In this document: positions 54,256-64,000 of the stretch, piece by piece
How positions within the stretch are numbered: position 1 is the first letter of the stretch
How the letters are laid out: every line of letters starts with the position of its first letter
Origin: Ilyonectria destructans
Lineage: Eukaryota > Ascomycota > Sordariomycetes > Hypocreales > Nectriaceae
Direction: 5' to 3'
Assembly (NCBI GenBank): GCA_020740775.1
Contig: JAHEWK010000013.1
Coordinates: 186,001-250,000, forward strand
DNA: 64,000 nucleotides
Notes under the pieces: generated by a model
What the model saw: the letters and a program-made list of their open reading frames with translations, nothing else
Told to the model about the DNA's origin: nothing
Database searches by the model: none
Translations under genes and position numbers: made by a program

Positions 54256-57200
54256 TCAGTAGGTAGAAATGCCGGATAATAAATCGTGTATGTCGCTAGG
54301 TAACTCGAGATTCCCCCATGCTGCATTAATCGATTCGGATACATCCAGATCATCCATGTCATGACCATCGCGGCCCGGCATGTCCATAAAATCCAGAATC
54401 GACATGTTCTCCCCCACAGTGGCGTGAGGGTCTCCATTCAATGTTGGATCCATAAACTCCGCTAGCGGTGACTTTACATCGTTGAGCACTGCTAGTGGTG
54501 ACATTTGAACTGCCTGTGGTGATAGCTGGGCCTGTTTTGAAACTAACTCTAGTTCTGGCTTATCCCAATCGGCACCTGGACGTCGCAACACCGGAGCCAC
54601 GCGGGATTGCATCATGGTAATCCCGTTACCTTGCAGCTCTGCTTGGGCCTGCCTATTGGTTGTGCTCATCTCTGAATTCGCTACAAACAACTTAGTTCTA
54701 GCTCTAGAGACCTCGGAATTAGTTGAGGTGCTAAATAACTCACTTCCATTCTCTTGTCCAACTGGGCTAGGGGTATTTTGGCCCTGTGTATGGTCGACAT
54801 CTGGGATACGTGGAATCCAGCGCTGCTTCCGAGAAGATGGTGGGTAGTCGTCATGTGTCGTCGAATTGTTGTTTGCCGTCTTCGCATATTCAGTTCTGTG
54901 GTCTTCTAATTGGGCCTCTATTGACTCTAGGTTCTGCTGCATGGCAGTTTGCGTGTCCCAGAAGCTGACGCATTGCTTGTATGTTAGATATAGCACGTCA
55001 AAACGCGTTTTGAATAGGGCAGTCTTGGTGGATGGCCCTCCAAACTGCTTGCGGACGAGCTGCACCGCAGCAGCAAGCCAGATCGTACTGGAAAGGAACG
55101 GATTGATGTATTGGATGTGATTTTCGCAACTCCGGTTGACAATCATTAGAATATTGTCGGCTGCTTCAAAGTATTGCCTCAATTCCAAGCTCTCTTGATC
55201 TTGAAATACGGCGAAACTTCGTTTGCTCTGCGTTCTAGTGGCTCTGGACTGTTGAGGCTGCATTTGGCTGCCGAAGACATCGTATCGGTGGATCATTAGT
55301 CGGGCGAGCTGGATCATAACATAGATATTGTAGATGGAGCAATGCAGTTGCCGATCAGAGTCGACCTGGCCCGGCGTCCGTGGATGAAAGCTGAGGTACT
55401 GATGGCGATAACGTAAGTGGTCCGGCAAGGTTCGCACCAAGCAGTGGACCGAGTTCGCCAGTGTCTCAAGCTTCTGCCTCGATTCCTGGACGTCATTGAT
55501 ATGATGCTCTCGGCTGTTTCCCATTTTGTTGTTCGAGGCTTGGTGTTGATCAGAGTTACCCATCGGAGGCACTCCTCGGGGACAGGAGATGATCTGGGCG
55601 TCTTTCATCAGGGAGTTGATAACGATGAACCAGGCCTTGGGAGATTGATTTCCACTTTCTTGAAGAGCCTTCCAACGCTCGGTTGGGTCTTGTTCGAAGA
55701 AGCAACTCTTGGCGGGGCGGCAACGATACCAGCACGTGTCAGATACCGGGAGAAGAACTTCCATCTGTGTCCAGTTAATGCCGGTAGGCGTTCGCCGGAT
55801 GGTGCTCGCATATACGTCCATCTCCCATATAGCCCACCATGCACGACGTTTCTCCTCATCTTCACGCCAACATTGTGCGTAGTCGTGTCCGAGCTCATTT
55901 ATGCACCTCGAGTCCAACAAGTGAAGGTTGAGCTCGTAAGCCAAGCGCACACACATTCCAAGCGATCTCCACGCTCTACCGCGCACACCTCGGGTCAGTT
56001 GATGGTGCGTTGTGACTATTAGAGCTTGAAGAATGCACAACGGGGGAGGCTCATCACTGCAGTCACCAAGTGCTTGGTCGATGCATCGTAATGCTTCATT
56101 CAAGAATGCGCTCGGGGTTCTCTGTTCCGGTGTTGCCCATTGCAGCTCCTTTTCGACCTCGCTTTGGTTTTCGAAAGGCAGGAATCTGATGGCGTAACCA
56201 GCAATAGCCGCTAACAATGCGGCCAACTGGACGACGGAGGTGATGCTCTTCAGGTTTTCATCGAAAGAGGGTTCGTGGAAGAGATTGATGGCCACCATGT
56301 TTTCGAAATAAATCCGGATTCTGCCCCCCTTGACTCATCAGTTAAGAGACGTGAACGTTCAAGGCGCGGATACGAACATCTTCTCCATGGCCTGCTCGGA
56401 TAGGCCCAGCTGAAAACATGCTTTCTGATACAGGCTCTCATCCTCCGTGGCCACCACCTCGACGACACTGGCAGCCGATTGAGATTTTTCTGGTGTAGAC
56501 GCCTCGTGAGAAGGGTGGAGGATAAACGATAGGTCGTTGATGTTCAGCTGTGAACCGCGCCTTCCACGACACTGTTCATCATCTCTCAGCGTAGTTGATG
56601 CGTTTGACGTTTTCTCAAAAGAAGGGGGGCCAGTTTGGCGGTCGGGGATCGACATCTGCTCAACATCGCCTTGACTATACTGGCCGCCTCTGTCGCCATC
56701 AGCGTCCTCAAGCGATGGAGTGGGAGGGTCGGACTTTTGCTGGAGCTCTAGACGGCCGCTGGCATGGGATTGATTGTTGTGTCGTCTTCTCTGACGATGT
56801 TGTTGTTGTTGTTGTTGTTGTATTATTACCGTCATGAAGACATCTAGATGTCTACAGAATCCCCTAGGGGCAAGATGACGTGCTAGGCTGGGGTCTACAG
56901 CTAAAGAAACCTAGGTACAGGGCAGCTAGCTTCGGCCGGAGCCGGCTGCTTGCTACGACCGACCCGGGGCCGGGGCCACGGGCCCAGCCGGGCCCGTGGC
57001 TCGGACCCGCAGTCCGGGTCACGTGTGAGTCTAATAACATCCCTCTAACGCGAGCCGAGATTGCGATCCTTCTTCCTCTTCCATCTAACAATTAGGCGGC
57101 CCTATTTGACCTATTATTTCGAACCCGATATCCGTCAGCGGATTTTCAGGGCGCGGCCCGACGACCGCAGTAGCATCCGATTTTTTTGGGGAACCGGGGG

Positions 57201-58125
57201 GAAACCACGTTCAAAGCTGCTGTGCAGCGCGACGCGACGCCAGGCTCGGGCCCTAGCAGGCCCGAGCCTTCCGACAACGCCGATGAATAAAAGAGACAAA
57301 GGAAAGAGGGAGGGAATGTGTAATTAAGGGTCTGGGGCCGAAGCGGCTGCTACCGCAACTTCCGGGGGTTCTAGGCGAGGGTTCCTAGCGATGATGGGGG
57401 CAGATATCCGTGAAGAAACTGGCTGCCTCTATTAACGCGATGAACTCGCCGAAGTCTTGTCCTATTATGCGGCTGATCGTCAGCTTTGGAAAAAGCCCCA
57501 ACTTTATCCGATAGCGACGGTCAACTTTGCGGCAATAGAAGGGATGGTCGGGTGATTTCCGCCGTCCGCACGAGCATTTGAGCTCTGCATCGTGGGCAAA
57601 TCTCTCGTGGTATGTGGCAAAGTCTCCGTGGCCGGAGCGAGCTGCGAGGAGGTGGCGGAGAGTCTTCCGGGGAAGCTGCAGTTCAGCTGGGCTAGAGGCA
57701 GCAGCCTCTAGCTTCTCTGACGATGAAAGGACCCTAGGCATTGATCAACGTTTGTGCTGTAACCCGACGCAAATTTACGGTCTCTATTCGCCCACTTTGT
57801 AAATGTGCCCGACTTCCAAAGACCAACGCACCAATTTTCGGCCCCGGCTTCAGGTGTCTGTCCGGGTACTCGCAAGTCTGCCCTGAATCAACACAGACTT
57901 GGCAATAGGGGAGTTCTCGATTGCTGAAAGAAATCAGCAAGAAAAAAGGGACATGAGCTCTCGAACTAACGAACCATTTCACCTTGCGTCTGTAGAGGAG
58001 GAAACATTGTCAGCGATCTTCCTAGGAATGATGACATCTGATCGTTCCACATACCGTCGGCAAGAATGGCAAGTGATGCTAGACTTGCGCTTGGCTTCTT
58101 CCTCCTGCTCAGGGGTGGACCACAT
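54256..58125 (-). CDS. Zn2Cys6 transcription factor interrupted by LINE-containing DNA
   Basis: The DNA-binding part starts at 58125 (MWSTPEQEEEAKRKS). Exon 1 ends at 58055, a 15-nt microexon is 57975-57989 and exon 3 is 57832-57923. Joined they read CHSC-RRRKVK-C-NRELPY-C-QV-C-VDSGQT-C, then HLKPGPKIG, a perfect zinc cluster. The next clearly related part begins at 56835 with a poly-Gln stretch and continues, across an intron near 56302-56380, to YFENMVAINLFHEPSF and the fungal_trans region (AYEL at about 56055, DSRC) down to 54256. About 1 kb between 57831 and 56836 carries a LINE fragment. It could be an unusually large intron, or the gene may be split and dead. The long Ser/Gln-rich C-terminus has acidic patches fit for activation. 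Confidence 0.78.
56838..56853. repeat. 16-bp perfect palindrome
   Basis: AGACATCTAGATGTCT equals its own reverse complement. It sits at the junction between LINE-side DNA and the poly-Gln region of the regulator. Confidence 0.75.
56860..57760 (-). mobile_element. Tad1-like LINE 3' fragment, GC-rich
   Basis: The minus-strand frame at 57741-57385 reads LPRKTLRHLLAARSGHGDFA, YHERF, CSCGRRKSPDHPFYC and FFTDICP, the zinc-knuckle C-terminus that follows RNase H in fungal Tad1-like LINEs. Reverse transcriptase and RNase H are missing, so the copy is 5'-truncated. Its 3' part (57384 to about 56860) is GC-rich, with perfect hairpins at 56975-57000 (11-bp stem) and 57243-57268 (10-bp stem). Unlike the relic at 13990, this coding frame is open, so it has not been hit by RIP. 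The exact ends are guesses. Confidence 0.72.
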
Positions 58126-58870
58126 CACGAACAGCTTTCGATGGCCCAGGTATGTGGGAAGGATAGTTCACTTGACACGGAAAATAAATGCAAGGGTTCT
58201 CTCGCTTCGCGGTTTCATGCCATCCCCACCCACCAGGCCCGCCTGTTTCCAAGTCTTATGATATTACCCCACCAGGGACATATATAGATATACCCGGAGC
58301 CCACCACCCGACATGGGAGCTCATAAGGCAAATACTTATTGGACTGTTTCGATAGGATGGGGATTTGAAATCCCTGTGGGTCGTGTCGCACGTATTGTTC
58401 TCCCCAGCGTAACAAGATAGTTCACGTTATTGAGGACCCCACCCTTTTCCCCAGAACCCCAGAACCCCATGACAAACTGTTAGAACATTAGCAACCCACG
58501 AGAGGGAGGGGTTGAGCTTCACGTGGCCCCTCAAGCGTATGTGCGCCCTTGCAAAAGTAGCTAGTCTCGGCGGGCAAACCTCGCACAAATTTCGGTGCAA
58601 TTATTTCGGAGGACTGTCTTCGGAAATTCGGGACATCTACTGCCCCCATGTCTAATAATTTCATAGAAGCAACCTTCTTTGCTGATTATGGTAATAAGCG
58701 GCAATGCGTAAAGCCGAGTCAATTATTCGTTGCGATAAGCCCCAGCTCGTTCATTTCTGAGGGCCTATTGGGCAAGAGTCGTCCAACCCTATCGTCAGGC
58801 ATTAGGCTAAACGTCTACAAGGTTGAGGGAGATGTCTGAAAATAAACAACCTTTGGAAAAACACCACTGG
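58126..58870. other. Promoter region of the regulator and gap
   Basis: A plus-strand frame at 58648-58839 has no motif. Runs such as CCCCAGAACCCCAGAACCCC lie near 58450. Nothing else is seen. Confidence 0.4.
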
Positions 58871-59377
58871 TTATTTTTGAACTGCTGCGCGCGTGCACTG
58901 GGCGTCATTACTGGACGCGTATCCTAGAACGTAGTCAAGCCCCTTTCTGGCTGGAATATCTCGACCGGTCTTGGAAATAACAATGGAAAGCTCTGCCTCG
59001 TAGTGGCTCGTTCCGTCTTGTGCAATCTTGAGTATGTTTATCTTGGCAGGATCAGGACCGTTTAAGGCTAGATCTCGGGTTTCGCCGTCAAATCCGAGGT
59101 GGAGGTGGTCGCGGTCTGGTTAGCGGTGGGCTGTCATATTTCCGCTTTTCTCCACGATTTGGAGATCATAGATGGCCTACCCCACCGATAAATCACTCCA
59201 CCCATCGCTGGAGAAGTACCTATTAACTTATGTACTGATTGTACCCGAACAAGTCCTCCAGATCTTGAGGCTCTGGAACGGAGGCTGATCGTTGTAAAGC
59301 AGAGCGATCCGGACCAGATCCTCATTAGGCTTGTCATAGTGCCATTTGTCAATTACATCGAAATCTACAAATTCCAT
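58871..59377 (-). pseudogene. Fumarylacetoacetate-hydrolase-family relic
   Basis: The frame starts at 59377 with MEFVDFDVIDKWHYDKPNED, breaks near 59270, and resumes in the right order with LALNGPDPAKINILKIAQDG, then HYEAELSIVISKTGRDIP, the metal-binding ExE block of the FAH family, and LDYVLGYASSND, its second signature. The protein stops at 58873 right after this, losing the catalytic C-terminal half, and the middle is frameshifted. FAH-family enzymes hydrolyse C-C bonds or tautomerise 2-keto products of ring cleavage, so an intact ancestor would fit beside the extradiol dioxygenase. Confidence 0.7.
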
Positions 59378-59600
59378 CGTCCGAGTTCTGCGGAGAAAAT
59401 ACTCCGTAGCAATAGGCTAGCCACACCTTTCCCGGTGGGGTAATAAGGGCTCGCGACTTGTGCAGCAAGTCACACCAGAGGGGCCTTTGTTGCTTTCCAC
59501 GCCCCTTGGCAATCACGGGTGATTATTTAACTGTGCATGACTTCGATTCCCTGCATGTAAATTAGCTGAGACAACTATTTTACTCAATTTCTGCGACACC
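59378..59600. promoter_or_regulatory. Divergent promoter between FAH relic and CMD gene
   Basis: A 223-bp gap between two divergent starts. A CCTTCCC/GGGG-rich stretch lies at 59425-59470. No TATA box is clear. Confidence 0.35.
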
Positions 59601-60233
59601 ATGCGACTTGACTATTTCGAGAATCCCCCTGCAAACCTCGGCGCCGAAGATGAGCATGTGGTTGAATTGATCAAAGAGGTTCGGGGCGAACTGGGACTTC
59701 TACCAGTTGATCGTACTCTATTGCATGCTCCTGAGTTTGCACGCGGTAGGTGGAATGTGATTCTCCGTGGTTAGTAATACTGGCTCATTGACAAAGGCTG
59801 GCATTTTATGTTCGGAGCCATTCGACGGAAGAGCAGTCTACCGGACGACATTCGAGAAATCGCCATATGCCGGACGGGCTTGATAAACAAAGCCTGGTAC
59901 GAATGGAACATTCATAGTCAAATTCTTCTTCAGACTGAAAATTTCTCGCAAGAGAAATTATCCATTATGAAGCAAACACACCCAACTTCTCAAGGTCCGC
60001 TGGACGATCGACAGTAGGCAACTTTACGCTATGCGGATGCTATGACCCGAGAGGTTGCCGTAAGCCAGGCGTTGTTTGATGAAGTGAAGGCGGTGGGATT
60101 TACCACAAAGCAAATTGTTGAGCTCACCGGTACCATTGCAGGGTACAACATGGTTAGCCGGTTTTTAGTTGCATTGAACATCGCCGAGGCTAATGACCAA
60201 GCACCGAGTTGGGCTACAGATCAGAAGAGATAA
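59601..60233 (+). pseudogene. Carboxymuconolactone-decarboxylase-like protein with nonsense codon
   Basis: Exon 1 is 59601-59745 (MRLDYFENPPANLGAEDEH) and, after a short intron, the frame continues with WHFMFGAIRRKSSLPDDIRE and ICRTGLINKAWYEWNIHSQI, which is the CMD/AhpD-like core of the fungal type. After LDDRQ the frame meets TAG at 60015-60017; the continuation ATLRYADAMTREV, FTTKQIVELTGTIAGYNMVSRFLVAL is in the same frame and fully family-like to the stop at 60233. The position of the stop is where relatives carry Trp, so TGG to TAG is the likely single change. Such proteins decarboxylate or process ring-cleavage lactones in the beta-ketoadipate and related pathways. Without read-through the product is cut by one third. 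Confidence 0.85.
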
Positions 60234-60308
60234 CTAGGCAGCATGTTTTCGAAAACCATTTATATATTTCATCTTCTAGCATTCTTGCCATGGTCTTCTT
60301 GCTTCCTA

Positions 60309-61865
60309 CTACGCACTCTGTGTCCCTCTTTCCTTGACCTTGACGAGAACATTCTTCTGCTGCTGGAAAAACTCCCGTATCGTCTCCCACTCCTCCACCT
60401 TCAGCTCAAAAGAATACTTGTAAAGAATCCACGGTAATAGCTTGTACATCTCTGTATGCGCAATATGCTTGCCAATGCAAATTCGCTTACCGTAACCGAA
60501 CTGTAAAATGTGTCTCTCCATGTAGGCAGCTGCCCTGTCTCCATCGCGGATCCAACGTTCTGGTATGAATTGATCGGCATCGTCACCGAAGACTTTGCGG
60601 TCGAAGTGAACCACAGGGGGGTTCATGGCTATTTCCGTTCCTCCAGGGACGTATTTGCCACAGACATGGGTTCCGCCAGGTGGGACCACGCGTGGAAGGC
60701 TTAAGCCCATGGATGGGTGTACTCGCGTAGCTTCGTTGACCACTGCTCGAAGGTACGGAAGTTTAAAGGCGTCGCTGAATCGAACAGGATGCGTCAGCCT
60801 ATTCTCGGAAAATGCCGTGTCAATCTCCGTCAGTAGTTTGTCCAGGACCGGCGGGTGTTGATGGAGAAAATAGAAGATTGATATCAGGGCCGTCGCAGTG
60901 GTGTCGGCTCCGGCGAAAACGATGGCAAAGATCTCGGCCGTCACATCCCTGTTGTCGAACTCGGACTTTTTGGTTTTGGAATTGGCGACGTCAATGAGTT
61001 TGCTCAGAACATCTTGCTTATTGACGGGCTTGTTGGCAGCCAAAGCATCCATCCTCTGTTTCAATGCTTCATGGGATTGTTTGATAACCACTGGGAAGCC
61101 CAACATGCCGGCGCGAACATTGGAGGAGAAGATGAATTGACCCGCCATGGCGATGCTTTTTAGGCCAAACGGCATATGGGCATTCGCGGCGATGGGCTTC
61201 ATCAACACCTCGAGCAGGAACATCCAGTTGTTGTAATCAATGTCGTCGCGAATGAAACCAAAGCCTCCTTCGCGACCATAGAATATTTCGCCCACAACAT
61301 CAAAGGTATATCTCCGGAGCCATAGAGCCATATCGAAGACGTCTCCCGAATGACTGAGTTCCTTCATTCGCTGCTCAAAGAGTGCAATGACCCTATCCAC
61401 ACTTGGTTCGTAACTGAGTGCTGCAGCTTGGGTGTAGATGTGGGCCACGGCTCGTCTTCGCTCCGAGTGAGCTTTGTCGTCAACCATGGCAAAATTATCA
61501 GGCCTGGGCGAGATTTTAGCGTCGAATGGCAGATAGAAGTTGGACTTGGGAAAATTCTGCTTCGGCCCGTAGATGGTTTCGATTGCTTCGGCGTCGGCCA
61601 CCTGAAGATGGCCTGGGGCAAGCCGCACAATTGGCCCATACTTTTGGTGGATTGGCAACTGATAATCCTCCCATTTGCCGGTGATGACGGCCTTGTAATA
61701 CCAAAGAGGCGTAATAGATGCCCAGAAGGGTCCAGGGAAGTCCTTCAATGGATGAAAGTAGCGATTGTAAATTGCAACGGTGAGCAAGTACAAAGCCAAT
61801 ACGGCGCCAGTAGACTTGAGAACGGAAGCCGTGTCCGCTTGAAGCAGAAGGTCTGGTAGAAACAT
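60309..61865 (-). CDS. Cytochrome P450, pisatin-demethylase/benzoate-hydroxylase-like
   Basis: A single frame of 518 codons. The N-terminus has a membrane anchor (LKSTGAVLALYLLTVAIYN) and the hinge HPLKDFPGPFWA. Later come the I-helix AGADTTATA near residue 317, the ExxR helix as VVNEATRVHP, the PERW meander as FIPERWIRDG and the haem loop FGYGKRICIGKHIAHTE with its Cys. The length and the FPGPFWAS...YGPIVRL sequence resemble the CYP57/CYP65-like group that includes pisatin demethylase. It sits in the ER and needs an NADPH-P450 reductase. Within the neighbourhood it could hydroxylate an aromatic or terpenoid substrate; this is inference. Confidence 0.93.
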   Translation of the reverse strand: MFLPDLLLQADTASVLKSTGAVLALYLLTVAIYNRYFHPLKDFPGPFWASITPLWYYKAVITGKWEDYQLPIHQKYGPIVRLAPGHLQVADAEAIETIYGPKQNFPKSNFYLPFDAKISPRPDNFAMVDDKAHSERRRAVAHIYTQAAALSYEPSVDRVIALFEQRMKELSHSGDVFDMALWLRRYTFDVVGEIFYGREGGFGFIRDDIDYNNWMFLLEVLMKPIAANAHMPFGLKSIAMAGQFIFSSNVRAGMLGFPVVIKQSHEALKQRMDALAANKPVNKQDVLSKLIDVANSKTKKSEFDNRDVTAEIFAIVFAGADTTATALISIFYFLHQHPPVLDKLLTEIDTAFSENRLTHPVRFSDAFKLPYLRAVVNEATRVHPSMGLSLPRVVPPGGTHVCGKYVPGGTEIAMNPPVVHFDRKVFGDDADQFIPERWIRDGDRAAAYMERHILQFGYGKRICIGKHIAHTEMYKLLPWILYKYSFELKVEEWETIREFFQQQKNVLVKVKERGTQSA

Positions 61866-62647
61866 GATGATCCAAATGCGGCTGGCGTTTGTAGGACGAA
61901 TTTCACGGTGAAAACCCCCGTCAAGGTTGTGCAGATGCTGATACTAATGCTGTCCTAAACTGGTATTGCAGCACCGGGATAGGACAACTTGAGGAAGTTC
62001 AAGTAGGGCGGCCGTGGTTCGTAGTAACTTACAGCACAACCCGTTACGGTCCCCATGTTACCCCACACCCCACTCGTCTGGGGGAATAGGGAATCTGGAG
62101 ACCCCAACCCCACCGTAAGGTTTTGTGCAAAGCGTCCGAGGAGTCTTTCAGTAACTATTTGGTGATTTCGGTGGGGGAACTTCGCGTGTCACTTGTATCG
62201 CGGTATCGGGTTTCAAAGGCTATTGCGGAAGTGAAGCTTCTCGCACATATGATCATTTTCATCTGCTAGATGCAATACCGCGGCACTCATGAGGACCCAC
62301 TGAATATCCAATTGACAATCTCGGCGAGACGCAAGAAGAGACTCGTTCTAGATCCTAACAAGCTGTTCGTTAAAGTCAAGGACCTTGGAATAATTGACAA
62401 GTGTTCCAGGGCACATATAACCCTGAAGAGGAGTTAGTAGTAGTAGCCCAACAGGCTTATTTTAATGATACATTTATCAATTGGCAATTTCGGTGAGTGT
62501 AGCGTTGGCGATAACCTCAATGCAATGGTTGTGTTAGTTGTTGCTATTCTGAATTCCAGTTTTATATTTGACAATCATACAATTTTGATCAAAATTTGCT
62601 GTATCATGCCTCGAGAGTATCTACAAAGGACAACAACCTATTCGTCG
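61866..62647. other. Intergenic, nothing recognised
   Basis: It carries the P450 promoter; a run CCCCACACCCCACTC...CCCCAACCCCACC near 62050-62120 is the only unusual composition. No gene is seen. Confidence 0.45.
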
Positions 62648-63949
62648 TTACTCCGCCTTGATTCCCATTGTCGCAATCTTACTTCGCATGTCCGTAACCC
62701 ATCGTTCCTTGTACATCTTTTGGGACAAGGCTGTTGAGTCGATTGCAGGGTTCCTCAACATGCGCATAAATCCATCCTCGCGTTCAACGTCGACGGGGTT
62801 ACCCTGAAGGCGTGTTTTATTTTGCGTCGTCATCGGATCCACGAAGTAGGCAAAGACCTCTCTGCGGACGTCTGCGTAGACATCTAGCACCAGCTCTGGA
62901 TAACCCTCATTGAGAACCATGATCAGAGAATCTGCCAAAGCCTCGGCATCAAGCAGACCTGTAGAGAGTCCCATCGCACCCAGGGGCTGTGCATATGGGA
63001 AGTCAGCAGAGGTTGCTTGGGGACATGTTCGATACAACGTACGGAGTTCAGATGAGCAGCATCCCCAACTAGGAGACATCTACCTCTTTTCATGGTCGAG
63101 GCGAGGCGTTGATGAATGTGATACACCGTCTTCTGCTCAACCTTGTACTCCAGCGGTCTCTTTCCTACCATGATCTTCTCGTAGAAAGAGTCAAGATTCT
63201 CTGGCGCCAGAAGCTCTTCGTCGGTACGAGGATCTTGGCTGTCAACTGCAACCGCATATCTCCAGTGCGATGTTTGTCCCAACTTGGGAGGCGACAACGG
63301 AATTACCACGGCCCAATTGACAGGGTCGATGATAAAATGCGGTGCGACATGCGGCATTTCATCATTCACCCGGGTTACGTTGGTCGTAATGACGCGCTCT
63401 GGCCAAGTATGGCCTGGGAAGGGTATCTTGAGGAGCGACCGAATAGTGGACCTTCCACCATCACTTCCCACTAGGTAAACTCCCTTGAACTTCTCCATGT
63501 CTCCGGATCCAAGGTTCTTGACATTGAGGGTCACACTGTTCTCGACCTCCTCGATTGCGGTTGCTTCTGCCTGGTAGTGGACAGTGACATTTCCTGTGCG
63601 AACGGCTGCCTTCTTAATGATCGCAGCTAATTTAGACTGAGGCAGCATGAGCTGCTTGTCTTGAATATGTCCAAGTTGCTTGCCAAATGTCTTGCCGCCG
63701 TTGCCGTTGTCGACTGGGGGGGAGCGAAATAAGAGGCCGTTTTCCCTCATATCCTTCGATGGACACGGCGTCCCAGAGTCCAGATTCTTTAAGCAGGGTT
63801 AAGATAGGGCCATAGTACCCAGAGGCTCGCGGTGACTGGTCTGGTTCTGTTAATTTCTCAAACACGTCAACCTTGACGCCTCGCTGTCCAAGTCTCAAAG
63901 CTGTAAACAGGCCAACTGGCCCAGCCCCGACAATCAAGACATTCGACAT
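62648..63949 (-). CDS. FAD-dependent aromatic hydroxylase with a frameshift
   Basis: The start at 63949 (MSNVLIVGAGPVGLFTALRL) has the FAD motif. The frame reaches ...ESGLWDAVSIEGY near 63752 and then runs on out of phase, while a frame beginning at MRENGLLFRSPP continues the family: VYLVGSDGGRSTIR (DG motif), CLLVGDAAHLNS, intron 63014-63070, then PLGAMGLSTGLLDAEALADSL. A loss of two bases at the junction would explain the shift. It could be an assembly error or a real lesion. The rest is intact to the stop at 62648, about 415 residues. Fungal relatives hydroxylate phenols or salicylate-like acids. It is the second such gene in the neighbourhood. Confidence 0.83.
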
Positions 63950-64000
63950 TGTGTGGAATTGATACTTTAGCTGAATTTAGGAATGGTTTTCGTGCCTTAA
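63950..64000. other. Right edge of window
   Basis: 51 bases upstream of the hydroxylase; nothing can be said. Confidence 0.5.

Overview
The window is genomic DNA of a filamentous ascomycete (Pezizomycotina). The evidence is short GT-AG introns of about 40-80 bp inside most genes, three Zn2Cys6 fungal transcription factors, an SPT3-like SAGA subunit, a fungal CBM1 cellulose-binding domain, Tad1-like LINE remnants, and AT-rich islands of the kind left by repeat-induced point mutation (RIP). The order was not determined; gene content would suit an Aspergillus/Penicillium-like or Sordariomycete saprotroph or plant associate. All products are named from motifs read by eye; no database search was run.

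Left part (1-13.8 kb): the 3' end of a CYP52-like P450, a Zn2Cys6 regulator whose end runs into an AT-rich island, relics of a sugar transporter and of a rhamnogalacturonan acetylesterase, two NmrA-type reductases, an epoxide-hydrolase-like protein and an ankyrin-protein relic. Middle-left (14-27 kb): a compact group that looks like one catabolic or biosynthetic unit. It has an isocitrate lyase/PEP-mutase-family enzyme lacking the usual catalytic Cys, a Zn2Cys6 regulator, a two-component FMN monooxygenase (LLM oxygenase and flavin reductase, divergently transcribed), an SDR-cupin fusion and an MDR-type dehydrogenase.

Middle (27-39 kb): two pectin lyases (one with CBM1), an SDR, an SPT3-like gene between inverted repeats, a secreted NTF2-like protein and a metallo-beta-lactamase-fold hydrolase. 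The promoter of the hydrolase is a diverged duplicate of the promoter of the 25.7-kb dehydrogenase.

Right part (41-64 kb): an aromatic or ring-degradation neighbourhood. It has two HSL-type hydrolases, a 3-ketosteroid-dehydrogenase-like flavoprotein, an EthD protein, an SDR, an extradiol-dioxygenase-like VOC protein, two FAD hydroxylases (one broken, one frameshifted), a FAH-family relic, a carboxymuconolactone-decarboxylase-like gene with a nonsense codon, a pisatin-demethylase-like P450 and a Zn2Cys6 regulator whose DNA-binding exons are separated from its body by LINE debris. The chemistry suggests hydroxylation, ring cleavage and hydrolysis, but several members are decaying, so the pathway may be dying in this strain.
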